This document shows positions 26,988-36,283 of a stretch of 64,000 nucleotides of DNA, in pieces. The position numbers and the translations under genes were made by a program. Source of the stretch: Bradyrhizobium sp. RD5-C2 (GTDB lineage Bacteria; Pseudomonadota; Alphaproteobacteria; Rhizobiales; Xanthobacteraceae); the NCBI RefSeq assembly GCF_019972155.1, contig NZ_BOVL01000008.1, positions 233,380-297,379 of the forward strand, in the 5' to 3' direction. The notes under the pieces were generated by a model. That model had not been told where the DNA came from. It searched no databases and was given only the letters and a program-made list of their open reading frames with translations. The stretch's first letter is position 1, and every line of letters begins with the position of its first letter.

Positions 26988-29225
26988 ATGGCTTCCCAGC
27001 GTCTCATCCTCGGCAGCGGCCTTGCGATCCTTCTCGTCATCAGCGCGGCGTCGATCGGGCTGGACGTCAAGTCGCGCAGCGAGATTGATTCGGTCGATCA
27101 CGCGCTCGGCATCCTCAAGCGCATTTCGGACGCGCGTTCGCTGCCGCGCGGCGTCGAGAGCGCAGCGCGCGGGTTCGCGCTGACGGGCGATACGTCCTTT
27201 GCCGACGAGTTTCGCCAGCAGAGCACCGCCCTCACCGCCGCCTTCGACGATTTGATGGCCGCGGTGAAGTCGGCCCCGGAGGAAGCGCAGCTGATCGCGG
27301 GCACCAAGGGACAGGTCGAGCGCGCCATTGCGCTCGGCGCCGAACTGATCAGGTTGCGGACGGCGGGCGACACGGCCGGCGCCGCGGCGCTGATCTCGGC
27401 GGACGAGAGCCGCGCGCTGATGGACAAGGTCGGTACGGCGCTCGACCGCCTGGTCACCGAGGAACGCCGCCTGCTCGGGATTCGCACCGAACAGTCGAAG
27501 ACCAATGGCCGGCTGTTGCTGGCGGTCGACCTTGCCGGCGTGGTGATGATCCTCCTGCTCGCGGTCGCGCTGACGCTGGCGGCCCGGCGCGCCAGCCGCG
27601 AATTGCAGGGCGTGCTCAGCGCGACCAAGGCGACCAATCTGTCGCTCGAGGGCAAGGTGGCCGAACGCACCAAGGACCTCGGCGCCGCCCTCGAAGGGCT
27701 CCGCCGCTCCACCTCGGTAATGGAAACCACTTTCCGCACCATGGCTGAGGCGGTGCTGGTGATCGACGCCGAAGGCATCGTGCTGCTCTCGAACCCGGCT
27801 GCCGAGAAGATGCTGCGCTATAAGCCCGGCATGACGGTCCGCCAGCTGCGCGCCATGAGCAACGTGTTCCAGGCCGACGGCGTCACGCCGATGCAGGCCG
27901 ATGACATGCCCTCGGCCAAGGCGCTGCGCGGCGAGGAATTCGACGGGCTGGAATTCGTCGCCCGGCCGGTGCGCGGCGCGCCGGAGATTCACCTCGTGGT
28001 GTCGGGCCGGCCGTTGCGTGACGGCGACAGCGCCATCACCGGCGCGGCGCTGATCTATCACGACATCACGGCCTCGCGCGAAACCGAGCACAAGCTGCAG
28101 CAGGCGCAGAAGCTCGACGCCATCGGCAAGCTGACCGGCGGCGTCGCGCACGACTTCAACAACATGCTGACGGTGATCACCGGCACCACCGAGACGCTGG
28201 TCGACAGCCTGCGCAGCCAGCCGAAGCTTGCGCAAACCGCCGAGCTGATCGACCGCGCCGCCGAGCGGTGCCGCGAGCTGATCCAGCATCTGCTCGCCTT
28301 CGCCCGCCGCCAGCCGCTGGAGCCGCGCACCGTCGACATCAACGGCACCGTGGTCGATATCGCCAAGCTGCTGCGGCCGACGCTCGGCGAGCAGATCGAG
28401 ATCGATCAGGTGCTCGCGCCCGATGTCGCCAGCGTTCACATCGACCCGTCGCAGCTTGCCAACTCGCTGCTCAACATGGCGATCAACTCCCGCGACGCGA
28501 TGCCGAACGGCGGCAAGCTGCTGTTCGAGACCAGCAACATCGTGCTCGACGACGCCTATGCGGCTGTCAATCCCGACATTACGCCGGGCCGTTACGTGCT
28601 GCTCGCGGTTAGCGACACCGGCACCGGCATGTCGCACGCGGTGCAGGACAAGGTGTTCGAGCCGTTCTTCACCACCAAAGAGGTCGGCAAGGGCTCCGGC
28701 CTTGGCATGAGCATGGTGTACGGCTTCGTCAAGCAGTCCGGCGGCCACATCAAGATCTACAGCGAGGAAGGCCACGGCACCACGATCAAGCTTTATCTGC
28801 CCCCTGCCCGCGGCCAGGTCGAGGTCGAGGCGCCTGCACCGGAGCCGCCGCGGCGCGGCAGCGAGGTCATCCTGGTCGTTGAAGACGACCAGCTGGTGCG
28901 CAATTACGTGGTCACGCAGCTCGGCGCGCTCGGCTACAAAACCATTGCCGTGCCTGACGCCCGCGCCGCGCTGGCGCTGGTCGACAAGGGCGAGAAGTTC
29001 GACCTGTTGTTCACCGACGTCATCATGCCCGGCGGCATGAACGGCCGGCAGCTCGCGGACGAAGTGGCAAAACGGCGGCCCGGCATGAAGGTGCTCTACA
29101 CCTCAGGCTATACCGAGAACGCGATCGTGCATCACGGCCGCCTCGACGAAGGCGTGCTGTTATTGGCAAAGCCCTACCGCAAGGCGCAGCTCGCCAGCAT
29201 GCTGCAACAGGCGCTCGGCGAGTGA
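26988..29225 (+). CDS. Hybrid histidine kinase: CHASE3, PAS, HisKA, ATPase, receiver
   Basis: A 745-residue inner-membrane protein. A first helix (ILGSGLAILLVISAASIGL) and a second (LLLAVDLAGVVMILLLAVALTLA, near residue 180-205) enclose a CHASE3-like periplasmic domain (LPRGVESAARGFALTGDTSFADEF). A PAS domain follows (VMETTFRTMAEAVLVIDAEGIV), then HisKA with His388 (GGVAHDFNNMLTVI), ATPase motifs (NMAINSRDAM, SDTGTGM, FFTTKEVGKGSGLGMSMVYGFV) and a C-terminal receiver (VILVVEDDQLVRNYV, Asp in LLFTDVIMPGGMNG, Lys in AKPYRK). It is co-directional with the receiver gene 20 bases upstream. No DNA-binding partner is nearby, so the target is unknown. Confidence 0.93.
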   Translation: MASQRLILGSGLAILLVISAASIGLDVKSRSEIDSVDHALGILKRISDARSLPRGVESAARGFALTGDTSFADEFRQQSTALTAAFDDLMAAVKSAPEEAQLIAGTKGQVERAIALGAELIRLRTAGDTAGAAALISADESRALMDKVGTALDRLVTEERRLLGIRTEQSKTNGRLLLAVDLAGVVMILLLAVALTLAARRASRELQGVLSATKATNLSLEGKVAERTKDLGAALEGLRRSTSVMETTFRTMAEAVLVIDAEGIVLLSNPAAEKMLRYKPGMTVRQLRAMSNVFQADGVTPMQADDMPSAKALRGEEFDGLEFVARPVRGAPEIHLVVSGRPLRDGDSAITGAALIYHDITASRETEHKLQQAQKLDAIGKLTGGVAHDFNNMLTVITGTTETLVDSLRSQPKLAQTAELIDRAAERCRELIQHLLAFARRQPLEPRTVDINGTVVDIAKLLRPTLGEQIEIDQVLAPDVASVHIDPSQLANSLLNMAINSRDAMPNGGKLLFETSNIVLDDAYAAVNPDITPGRYVLLAVSDTGTGMSHAVQDKVFEPFFTTKEVGKGSGLGMSMVYGFVKQSGGHIKIYSEEGHGTTIKLYLPPARGQVEVEAPAPEPPRRGSEVILVVEDDQLVRNYVVTQLGALGYKTIAVPDARAALALVDKGEKFDLLFTDVIMPGGMNGRQLADEVAKRRPGMKVLYTSGYTENAIVHHGRLDEGVLLLAKPYRKAQLASMLQQALGE

Positions 29226-29231
29226 GGCGAG

Positions 29232-30125
29232 CTACCTCGTCGCCAGCGCGACGCCGGCGAGCGTGAACAGCAGCGCTGTGATCTGGGTCGGCCCGAGCGG
29301 CTCGTGCAGCGCGACGGCGGAGGCAATCACGCCGATCACTGGCACCGCCATGGTGCCGATTGCCGCCACAGAGGCCGGCAGGCGGGCGAGCGCGGCAAAC
29401 CACGCCACATAGGCGACGCAGAACTGGATCAGCGTCGAATACGCCAGCAGCCACCAGCCGACCGTCGTGACGCGGTCGAGATGCGTGGTCTCGATCATCA
29501 GGCCGATGATCGCGATCGGCACGCAGCCAAGGCCGATCTGCCAGGCCGCAGCCGGGATCGGCGGCATCACCAGCGGATATTTCTTCGCCAGCACCGTGCC
29601 GAGCGCAAAGCCGAACGCGCCGCCAAGCGCCATGATGATTCCCGGCAGCTTGTCCTTGCTCGCGGAAATCCCGTTGCCGCCCATGATCGCGGCAAGCCCC
29701 GCGAATGCCATCACCAGCGCGATGGTCCGCAATAGCGTCGGCCGCTCGCCGAGCACCGGCCAGGCCAGGAGCGAGGCCCAGACCGGCATGGTGTAGGCAA
29801 TCAATGCGGCCTCGCTCGCCGGCAGCCACAACAGCGCGAGCCCCATCAGCACCATCCAGCCGCTGACGTTGAGCGCCGCATACAGCACGAGGCGCGGCCA
29901 CAGCCTTGCCTCGACATGCAGGCTCTGGGCGCGGAGCAGCGCGAGGGCAGCCAGCAGCACGGCGCCGATCACGCCGGTGATGCCGCGCAGGGTCAGCGGC
30001 GGCAGCTCGCTGAGCAGGAACTTGGTGGACGGCCAGTTGAACCCCCAGCCCACCGAGGTGATGGCGAGGAACATCAGGCCGGCGGGCGCAAGGCGCGTCC
30101 GCCCGGAAGGCTTCGGATCTGTCAT
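29232..30125 (-). CDS. DMT-superfamily transporter, EamA type (copy 2)
   Basis: A 297-residue membrane protein starting at the ATG at 30125 (MTDPKPSGRT); the open frame upstream is not coding. The two EamA halves match copy 1 segment by segment (GWGFNWPSTKFLLSELPPL, MGLALLWLPASEAALIAYTMPVWASLLAWPVLGER, TLIQFCVAYVAWFAALARLPA). It is convergent with the hybrid kinase, ending 6 bases from it. The two copies read in the same direction with the two-component genes between them, which points to an old duplication or insertion. The substrate is unknown. Confidence 0.9.
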   Translation of the reverse strand: MTDPKPSGRTRLAPAGLMFLAITSVGWGFNWPSTKFLLSELPPLTLRGITGVIGAVLLAALALLRAQSLHVEARLWPRLVLYAALNVSGWMVLMGLALLWLPASEAALIAYTMPVWASLLAWPVLGERPTLLRTIALVMAFAGLAAIMGGNGISASKDKLPGIIMALGGAFGFALGTVLAKKYPLVMPPIPAAAWQIGLGCVPIAIIGLMIETTHLDRVTTVGWWLLAYSTLIQFCVAYVAWFAALARLPASVAAIGTMAVPVIGVIASAVALHEPLGPTQITALLFTLAGVALATR

Positions 30126-30956
30126 GGAACCCGGCAAGGGTGTGAAGAGCAAAGGTCTGAAGAGGAGTGAGTCGGCCGCAGCTTGCCCGCGATTTTGTCG
30201 CCCGACCATCACGCCTCTGACATGCCTGATCCGTAGTTTGCCCGTAGGGTTACGTGAGTCCCCAAAATTCAATCCGCCACGGCGAATAAAAACTTCGCCT
30301 GTGAACAGCGGGGCGAACCTCCAATCCACAGGCGGAGTGAATTTTTTTGGCTTGGGAATCCCTGAGGACTCACCGATAGTTGGCTCGATCACAGGCGCGG
30401 CACTGACCCCTGTTATCCCCCTCCGTCCACCATATTTAGTGTTTGATTCAGAAACTCGTACTAGTCCTTGACGGGCGCAACGGACATGGCCTAGCTTTCA
30501 ACCTGTTCGGCGCGAGTGTGTTTGGGTCCCCGCCGGTCGCTCCCACAAGGGTTCCAAAATGACCACTCCGCCAGGCCTTCGGGCCGCGGGTGAAGGGCTT
30601 GTCTGCCCTGATTTTGGGCCGCTGTAGGGACGACAGAACGGGCCGAGAAGGACCCGGAAACAGAGGCCGTAACCGGCCCACGAGAAGCGTACGCGTGACG
30701 TGTCGCGTGAGCGTTTGGGGCGTTGAATGCATGACCCGGAGGACCCGACCAGTCGGGCACCGCCGCGGGACCATGCCGCCGCTGGATCGGGTCAAACCGG
30801 CGCCTGGCGGACGAGAGAAAACAGGCCGGATCCACCGGCTGAGCTGCGGATGACGGGAGGCGTGCTGACGCGTTCTCCCAAAGTCCGCGAACAGATAACA
30901 TTCCGGCAACCTGCGAATAACGTGGGGCCGGGCAGAAGAAGAGACGGGGCTCGACC
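30126..30956. other. Long leader/intergenic region upstream of nrdJ
   Basis: 831 bases with no gene I can support. The left part is AT-richer and includes a T-tract near 30340 and an NrdR-box candidate at 30427. The right 450 bases are GC-rich with potential stems, for example GGGCCG near 30640 with CGGCCC near 30675. I looked for conserved cobalamin-riboswitch boxes, RNase P, SRP and tmRNA signatures and found none. Open frames here overlap nrdJ or run antisense and look like shadows. Confidence 0.55.
30427..30442. promoter_or_regulatory. Candidate NrdR box
   Basis: CCACCATATTTAGTGT matches the NrdR consensus acaCwATATATwGTGT at 13 of 16 positions, including most of the AT core. NrdR represses ribonucleotide reductase genes when (d)ATP is high. 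NrdR boxes are usually paired about 31 bases apart; no good partner was found at that distance. It lies 515 bases before the nrdJ start, implying a long transcribed leader if it marks the promoter. Confidence 0.6.
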
Positions 30957-33900
30957 ATGCAGATCCAACGACGCAACACCACCAGCGGACAATCTCCCTA
31001 CGCCGGGATCAATTTCCGCCTGACCACATCTGAGATCCGCAACCCGGACGGCTCGGTCGTGTTCCGCGCCGAGAACGTCGAGGTTCCGGAGTTCTGGTCG
31101 CAGGTCGCCTCCGACGTGCTGGCGCAGAAGTACTTCCGCAAGGCCGGCGTTGCCGCGCGCCTGAAGAAGGTCGAGGAAGAGACCGTGCCGTCCTGGCTGT
31201 GGCGTTCGGTGCCCGACACCGACGCACTCGCCACCCTGCCCGAGAACGAGCGCATCGTCGGCGAGACCAGCGCCAAGCAGGTGTTCGATCGCCTCGCCGG
31301 CTGCTGGACCTATTGGGGCTGGAAGGGCGGCTACTTCTCGACGGAAGAAGATGCCCTCGCCTTCTTCGACGAGCTGCGCTTCCAACTCGCCAAGCAGATG
31401 GTCGCGCCGAACTCGCCGCAGTGGTTCAACACCGGGCTGCACTGGGCCTATGGCGTCGATGGTCCCGGCCAGGGCCACTACTACGTCGACTGGAAGACCG
31501 GCAAACTGACCAAATCGAAGTCGGCCTATGAGCATCCGCAGCCGCACGCCTGCTTCATCCAGGGCGTCGGCGATGACCTCGTCAACGAGGGCGGCATCAT
31601 GGACCTCTGGGTGCGCGAGGCGCGCCTGTTCAAGTATGGCTCCGGCACCGGCTCCAACTTCTCGAGCCTGCGCGGCGAAGGCGAAAAGCTGTCCGGTGGT
31701 GGCCGCTCGTCCGGCCTCATGAGCTTCCTCAAGATCGGCGACCGCGCCGCGGGCGCGATCAAGTCGGGCGGCACCACGCGTCGTGCGGCCAAGATGGTCG
31801 TGGTCGATGCCGACCATCCCGATATCGAGACCTATATCGACTGGAAGGTGAAGGAGGAGCAGAAGGTTGCGGCGCTGGTCACCGGCTCCAAGATCAACCA
31901 GAAGCACCTCAAGGCCGTGATGAAGGCCTGCGTGAACTGCGAAGGCAGTGGCGACGATTGCTTCGATCCCGAGAAGAACCCGGCGCTCCGCCGCGAGATC
32001 AAGCTCGCGCGCCGCAGCCTCGTGCCCGACAACTACATCAAGCGCGTCATCCAATTCGCCAAGCAGGGCTACAAGGACATCTCGTTCGACATCTACGACA
32101 CCGACTGGGATTCCGAGGCGTACCTGACCGTCTCCGGCCAGAACTCCAACAACTCGGTGTCGCTGAAGGATGACTTCCTGCGCGCAGTGGAAACCGACGG
32201 CGACTGGAACCTGGTCGGCCGCACCACCAAGAAGGTGACGAAGACGCTGAAGGCGCGCGACCTCTGGGAGAAGATCGGTTACGCCGCCTGGGCCTCCGCC
32301 GATCCGGGCCTGCACTTCAACACCACGATGAACGACTGGCACACCTGCAAGGCGTCCGGCGACATCCGCGCCTCCAATCCGTGCTCGGAATACATGTTCC
32401 TGGACGACACGGCGTGCAACCTCGCCTCGGCCAACCTGCTGACGTTCTACAGCTCGACCACCAAGCGGTTCGATATCGAGTCCTACGAGCACCTCTGCCG
32501 GCTCTGGACCATCGTGCTCGAAATCTCCGTGATGATGGCCCAGTTCCCGTCGAAGGCGATCGCCGAACTCTCCTACGAGTTCCGCACGCTCGGCCTCGGC
32601 TTCGCCAATATCGGCGGCCTGCTGATGACCATGGGCCTGCCCTATGACTCGAAGGAAGGCCGTTCGCTGTGCGGCGCGCTGACCGCTGTCATGACCGGCA
32701 TCTCCTACAAGACCTCGGCCGAGATGGCGGCCGAGCTCGGCACCTTCCCGGGCTACAAGAAGAACGCGGCCCACATGCTGCGCGTGATCCGCAACCATCG
32801 CCGCGCCGCCCACGGTGAAAGCCGCGGCTATGAGGCGCTCGCCGTCAATCCGGTGGCGCTCGACCACGAATCGTGCCCGCAGGCCGACATCGTCGCGCAT
32901 GCCAAGCTCGCATGGGACGACGCGCTGGCGCTCGGCGAGGTCAACGGCTATCGCAACGCCCAGACCACGGTGGTGGCGCCGACCGGCACCATCGGCCTTG
33001 TGATGGATTGCGACACCACCGGCATCGAGCCTGATTTTGCGCTGGTGAAGTTCAAGAAGCTCGCCGGCGGCGGCTACTTCAAGATCATCAACCAGGCGGT
33101 GCCGGCGGCCTTGCGCGCGCTCGGCTATCGCGAAGCTGATATCGCCGAGATCGAGGCCTACGCCGTCGGCCACGGCTCGCTGTCCAATGCGCCGGGGATC
33201 AACGCCTCGACGCTCAAGGCCAAAGGCTTCACCGATGAAGCCATCGCCAAGGTGGAAAAGGCGCTGCCGACCGCGTTCGACATCAAGTTCGCCTTCAACA
33301 AGTGGACTTTTGGCGAAGACTTCATTCGCGACACGCTCGGCATCGGCGCGGAAGCGATTGCTGCGCCGGGCTTCGACCTGCTCTCTGCGGTCGGCTTCTC
33401 CAAACGTGAGATCGAAGCCGCCAACGTCCACATCTGCGGTGCGATGACGGTGGAAGGCGCGCCGCACCTGAAGGCCGAGCACTACCCCGTGTTCGACTGC
33501 GCCAACCCCTGCGGCAAGATCGGCAAGCGCTACCTGTCGGTCGAGAGCCACATCCGGATGATGGCGGCCTCGCAGCCGTTCATCTCGGGCGCGATCTCCA
33601 AGACCATCAACATGCCGAACGACGCCACGGTGGAGGACTGCAAGTCCGCCTATTTGCTGTCGTGGAAGCTGGCACTGAAGGCCAACGCGCTGTACCGCGA
33701 CGGCTCAAAGCTGTCGCAGCCGCTCAACTCGCAGCTCATCTCCGACGATGAGGACGAGGACGATGCGGTGGAAGCGCTCTACGAGAAGCCGATGGCGGCG
33801 CGTGCCGCCCATGTCTCGGAGAAGATCGTCGAGAAGCTGGTCGAGCGCATCATCGTGATGCGCGAGCGCGAGAAGATGCCGGATCGCCGCAAGGGCTACA

Positions 33901-34730
33901 CCCAGAAGGCGGTTGTCGGCGGCCACAAGGTCTATCTCCGTACCGGCGAATATGACGACGGCCGGCTCGGCGAGATCTTCATCGACATGCACAAGGAAGG
34001 CGCAGCACTTCGCTCCTTCATCAACAACTTCGCAATCGCGGTCTCGCTCGGCCTACAATACGGCGTGCCGCTCGAAGAGTATGTCGACGCCTTCACCTTC
34101 ACCCGCTTCGAGCCCGCGGGTCCGGTGCAGGGCAACGACTCCATCAAGTACGCGACCTCGATCCTCGACTATGTCTTCCGCGAGCTCGCGGTGAGCTACA
34201 TGAGCCGCTTCGACCTCGCCCACGTCGATCCGAACGAGTCTGGCTTCGACGCGCTCGGCAAGGGTGTCGAGGAAGGCAAGGAGCCGGATGAGGCTCCGAC
34301 CCACCAGGCGACCAAGTACGTGTCGAAGGGCCTGACCCGTTCGCGCACCGACAACCTCGTCGTCATGCGCGGCGGCTCGGCCGCGGTCAGCGGCAACGCC
34401 GACAACGCCCCCGCCGGCGGCAGCCGCGTCACGGCTCTCGCCCCGCACGGCGCCACCGCCCGCGGCGTCTCCGACACCATCGAGGGCGCGGTTGCGCTGA
34501 AGCAGGAGGTCAGCCACGACCTCTCGCCGACCGAGAAGCTCGAGGCGCTGAACTGGAGCAAGCCCGGCACCGCCGCAGCCGCCGCCCCAAGCAAGGCCGA
34601 GCGTCGCGCCGAAGCCAAGGCCAAGGGCTACGAGGGCGAGATGTGCTCGGAGTGCGGCAACTTCACGCTGGTGCGGAATGGCACCTGCATGAAGTGCGAT
34701 ACTTGCGGCAGCACGACGGGGTGTTCGTGA
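30957..34730 (+). CDS. nrdJ: Vitamin B12-dependent ribonucleotide reductase (class II)
   Basis: A 1257-residue adenosylcobalamin-dependent reductase that makes deoxyribonucleotides with or without oxygen. The N-terminal part holds [21 protein letters not shown] and [39 protein letters not shown]. The barrel contains the active-site segment [22 protein letters not shown] (its NxCxE element) and [20 protein letters not shown]. The C-terminus ends in a zinc-ribbon-like tail ([13 protein letters not shown]) that carries the redox-active Cys pair in long NrdJ proteins. Length matches alphaproteobacterial NrdJ. The ATG follows an AGAAGAAGAGACGG purine-rich stretch. It stands alone behind an unusually long leader with an NrdR-box candidate. 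Confidence 0.97.
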   Translation: MQIQRRNTTSGQSPYAGINFRLTTSEIRNPDGSVVFRAENVEVPEFWSQVASDVLAQKYFRKAGVAARLKKVEEETVPSWLWRSVPDTDALATLPENERIVGETSAKQVFDRLAGCWTYWGWKGGYFSTEEDALAFFDELRFQLAKQMVAPNSPQWFNTGLHWAYGVDGPGQGHYYVDWKTGKLTKSKSAYEHPQPHACFIQGVGDDLVNEGGIMDLWVREARLFKYGSGTGSNFSSLRGEGEKLSGGGRSSGLMSFLKIGDRAAGAIKSGGTTRRAAKMVVVDADHPDIETYIDWKVKEEQKVAALVTGSKINQKHLKAVMKACVNCEGSGDDCFDPEKNPALRREIKLARRSLVPDNYIKRVIQFAKQGYKDISFDIYDTDWDSEAYLTVSGQNSNNSVSLKDDFLRAVETDGDWNLVGRTTKKVTKTLKARDLWEKIGYAAWASADPGLHFNTTMNDWHTCKASGDIRASNPCSEYMFLDDTACNLASANLLTFYSSTTKRFDIESYEHLCRLWTIVLEISVMMAQFPSKAIAELSYEFRTLGLGFANIGGLLMTMGLPYDSKEGRSLCGALTAVMTGISYKTSAEMAAELGTFPGYKKNAAHMLRVIRNHRRAAHGESRGYEALAVNPVALDHESCPQADIVAHAKLAWDDALALGEVNGYRNAQTTVVAPTGTIGLVMDCDTTGIEPDFALVKFKKLAGGGYFKIINQAVPAALRALGYREADIAEIEAYAVGHGSLSNAPGINASTLKAKGFTDEAIAKVEKALPTAFDIKFAFNKWTFGEDFIRDTLGIGAEAIAAPGFDLLSAVGFSKREIEAANVHICGAMTVEGAPHLKAEHYPVFDCANPCGKIGKRYLSVESHIRMMAASQPFISGAISKTINMPNDATVEDCKSAYLLSWKLALKANALYRDGSKLSQPLNSQLISDDEDEDDAVEALYEKPMAARAAHVSEKIVEKLVERIIVMREREKMPDRRKGYTQKAVVGGHKVYLRTGEYDDGRLGEIFIDMHKEGAALRSFINNFAIAVSLGLQYGVPLEEYVDAFTFTRFEPAGPVQGNDSIKYATSILDYVFRELAVSYMSRFDLAHVDPNESGFDALGKGVEEGKEPDEAPTHQATKYVSKGLTRSRTDNLVVMRGGSAAVSGNADNAPAGGSRVTALAPHGATARGVSDTIEGAVALKQEVSHDLSPTEKLEALNWSKPGTAAAAAPSKAERRAEAKAKGYEGEMCSECGNFTLVRNGTCMKCDTCGSTTGCS

Positions 34731-34765
34731 AGCCTCAAAAGTAAATCGAGAAGAAGCACAGAAGC

Positions 34766-34790
34766 GCCCTTGGTCACCTTGACCGAGGGC
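34766..34790 (+). terminator. Possible terminator hairpin after nrdJ
   Basis: GCCCTTGGTC and GACCGAGGGC form a 10-base stem with one mismatch and an ACCTT loop, 35 bases after the nrdJ stop. No T-tract follows, so termination is uncertain. Confidence 0.45.
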
Positions 34791-34835
34791 GAGTCGCTAG
34801 CAGAACATTTCGGGTACAAGGAAAGACGCTGAGTT

Positions 34836-35933
34836 ATGGCGAAATCTCAAAAAACTCCAGCGAAGGATCGCGCGACAACCGTAAGTCAATCGGACTTTCC
34901 AGCATACCCGTTGGAGAAGGCCATCGAAGTTCCCCGCTGTTTGTGGGACAACTTTGCGGGCAAAGGTTGTGCCCCGCACGACCTCGCAATCGCAATGGGA
35001 CTGAGTCCGACGAGCAGCGGGTGGCGAATGCTCGCCAACGCCGCGGTAGCCTATGGACTGGTTACAGCTGGCTGGAATTCGCGTGAGATTAGCCTCGCGC
35101 CGTTGGGCAAGGCAGTCGTCTCCCCATTAGAGGACGGTGCTGAGATTCAAGCGCGAGTTGAGGCCGTTCTCCGGCCCAGGATATTTAGAGATTTCTACCG
35201 AAAATATGACGCGGCAAAGTTTCCGAAGGATGATGTTGCCAAGAACGTTCTGATTTCACTTGGGCTTCCGAAGGAGCGTTCAGAAGCGGGATTAGCTCTT
35301 CTTAAAGAGAACGGGCACTTCTCAGGCCTATTACGCGACATACCAACCGGTCTATTTGTTGCTCTTAGTCCGTCAGGTCGTCTCTCGCCTTCTCGTCCAG
35401 GGCAAACGCTCGATGAGGAATCTCCCGACATAAGCGGGCTACCGGATGGAACTAGGCACTTCGAAGTGATCGAAGGCGGCGAACGAAAGAGCCCGCCCCC
35501 CGAGGCAGCGAGTGTCCGGAAGGTTTTCATTACGCACGGAAAAAACACTAAGATTCTCGAGCAGATCAAGGAAATCGTGCGATACGGCAAACACGAACCA
35601 GTCGTTTCTGTGGAGCATGAAACTGTCTCTAAACCCGTTCCCGAGAAGGTCCTGGAAGACATGAGGATGTGCCAAGCGGCGGTAATTCATGTCGCACCGG
35701 AGGGCGTACTTGCGGATCAAAACGGCACCCTTATTCCGCAGATCAATGGGAACGTCTTAATCGAGATCGGCGCCGCAATGGCGCTATATGGGCGCCGATT
35801 TATTCTCCTAGTTGAGGATGGCGTTAAGCTACCTTCGAACCTACAGGGGTTGTACGAATGCCGCTACACTGGAGACAGTCTCGACGGATTTGCTACGATG
35901 AAGCTTCTTAAGGCATTCAACGATTTCGGGTAG
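34836..35933 (+). CDS. TIR-like domain protein (PF10137 type), N-terminal helical/winged-helix-like region
   Basis: A 365-residue cytoplasmic protein. Residues 1-180 contain repeated helical segments resembling winged-helix units (LAIAMGLSPTSSGWRMLANAAVAYGLV, and KNVLISLGLPKERSEAGLALLKENGHFSG). A polar linker leads to a TIR-like domain from about residue 225: VRKVFITHGKNTKILEQIKEIV, HEPVVSVEHETVSKPVPEKVLEDMRMCQAAVIHV, NGNVLIEIGAAMALYGRRFILLVEDGVKLPSNLQGL. The VFITHGKN strand with the downstream NVLIEIGAA helix, whose Glu is in the catalytic position, is the pattern of the predicted nucleotide-binding TIR-like family used in Pycsar/CAP12-type and other NAD-depleting defence proteins. The DNA is AT-richer than its neighbours. 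It is followed 50 bases later by the 99-residue and PIN genes. Confidence 0.8.
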   Translation: MAKSQKTPAKDRATTVSQSDFPAYPLEKAIEVPRCLWDNFAGKGCAPHDLAIAMGLSPTSSGWRMLANAAVAYGLVTAGWNSREISLAPLGKAVVSPLEDGAEIQARVEAVLRPRIFRDFYRKYDAAKFPKDDVAKNVLISLGLPKERSEAGLALLKENGHFSGLLRDIPTGLFVALSPSGRLSPSRPGQTLDEESPDISGLPDGTRHFEVIEGGERKSPPPEAASVRKVFITHGKNTKILEQIKEIVRYGKHEPVVSVEHETVSKPVPEKVLEDMRMCQAAVIHVAPEGVLADQNGTLIPQINGNVLIEIGAAMALYGRRFILLVEDGVKLPSNLQGLYECRYTGDSLDGFATMKLLKAFNDFG

Positions 35934-35983
35934 TGGTGTAGAGCGGAAAGTTATCAGCGGACAACCAGGACGAGCAAAATACC

Positions 35984-36283
35984 ATGGATGTGAAGGACGC
36001 CGTCAATACCGCTAAAAATTGGGTTCAAGAAATTCTGGCGGACGAGGATGTCCAAAATGTCGGACTGGAGGAAGTTGAATATAATGACGAGGATCATGTC
36101 TGGGACGTTACAATAGGTTTTTCACGTCGTTGGAATACTCCAAAAGACAGCCAGCTTACTGGCCTTGCTGCCGCGCTCGCAGTTACGCAGCCTGCGCTAA
36201 AGAGAGCGTACCGAGTCATCTCAATAAGCGACTTGGACGGCAAGGTTGTATCAATGAAACGGCGTGTTGGTGACTCTACTTGA
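35984..36283 (+). CDS. Small acidic protein upstream of PIN gene
   Basis: A 99-residue protein starting at the ATG at 35984. The N-terminal half is acidic and helical (KNWVQEILADEDVQNVGLEEVEYNDEDHVWDVTIGFSRRW); the C-terminal part is a short beta pattern (AYRVISISDLDGKVVSMKRR). I recognise the general look of a small conserved hypothetical family, resembling PepSY-like small domains, but no named function. Its stop overlaps the TTG start of the PIN gene (TTGA), so the pair is translationally coupled. Order, size and charge fit an antitoxin or immunity partner; that is inference only. Confidence 0.75.
   Translation: MDVKDAVNTAKNWVQEILADEDVQNVGLEEVEYNDEDHVWDVTIGFSRRWNTPKDSQLTGLAAALAVTQPALKRAYRVISISDLDGKVVSMKRRVGDST

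Noticed and set aside
30300..30430. DnaA-box-like words and a T-tract suggesting a replication origin
   Set aside because: Only imperfect single matches such as AATCCACAG and TTATCCCC, with no cluster and no neighbouring replication genes.
30505..30956. Cobalamin riboswitch, RNase P RNA, SRP RNA or tmRNA before nrdJ
   Set aside because: None of the conserved sequence boxes of these RNAs could be found on either strand.
30727..31023. 98-codon frame overlapping the nrdJ start
   Set aside because: Composition is Pro/Arg-rich, there is no ribosome-binding site and it overlaps the start of a certain gene.
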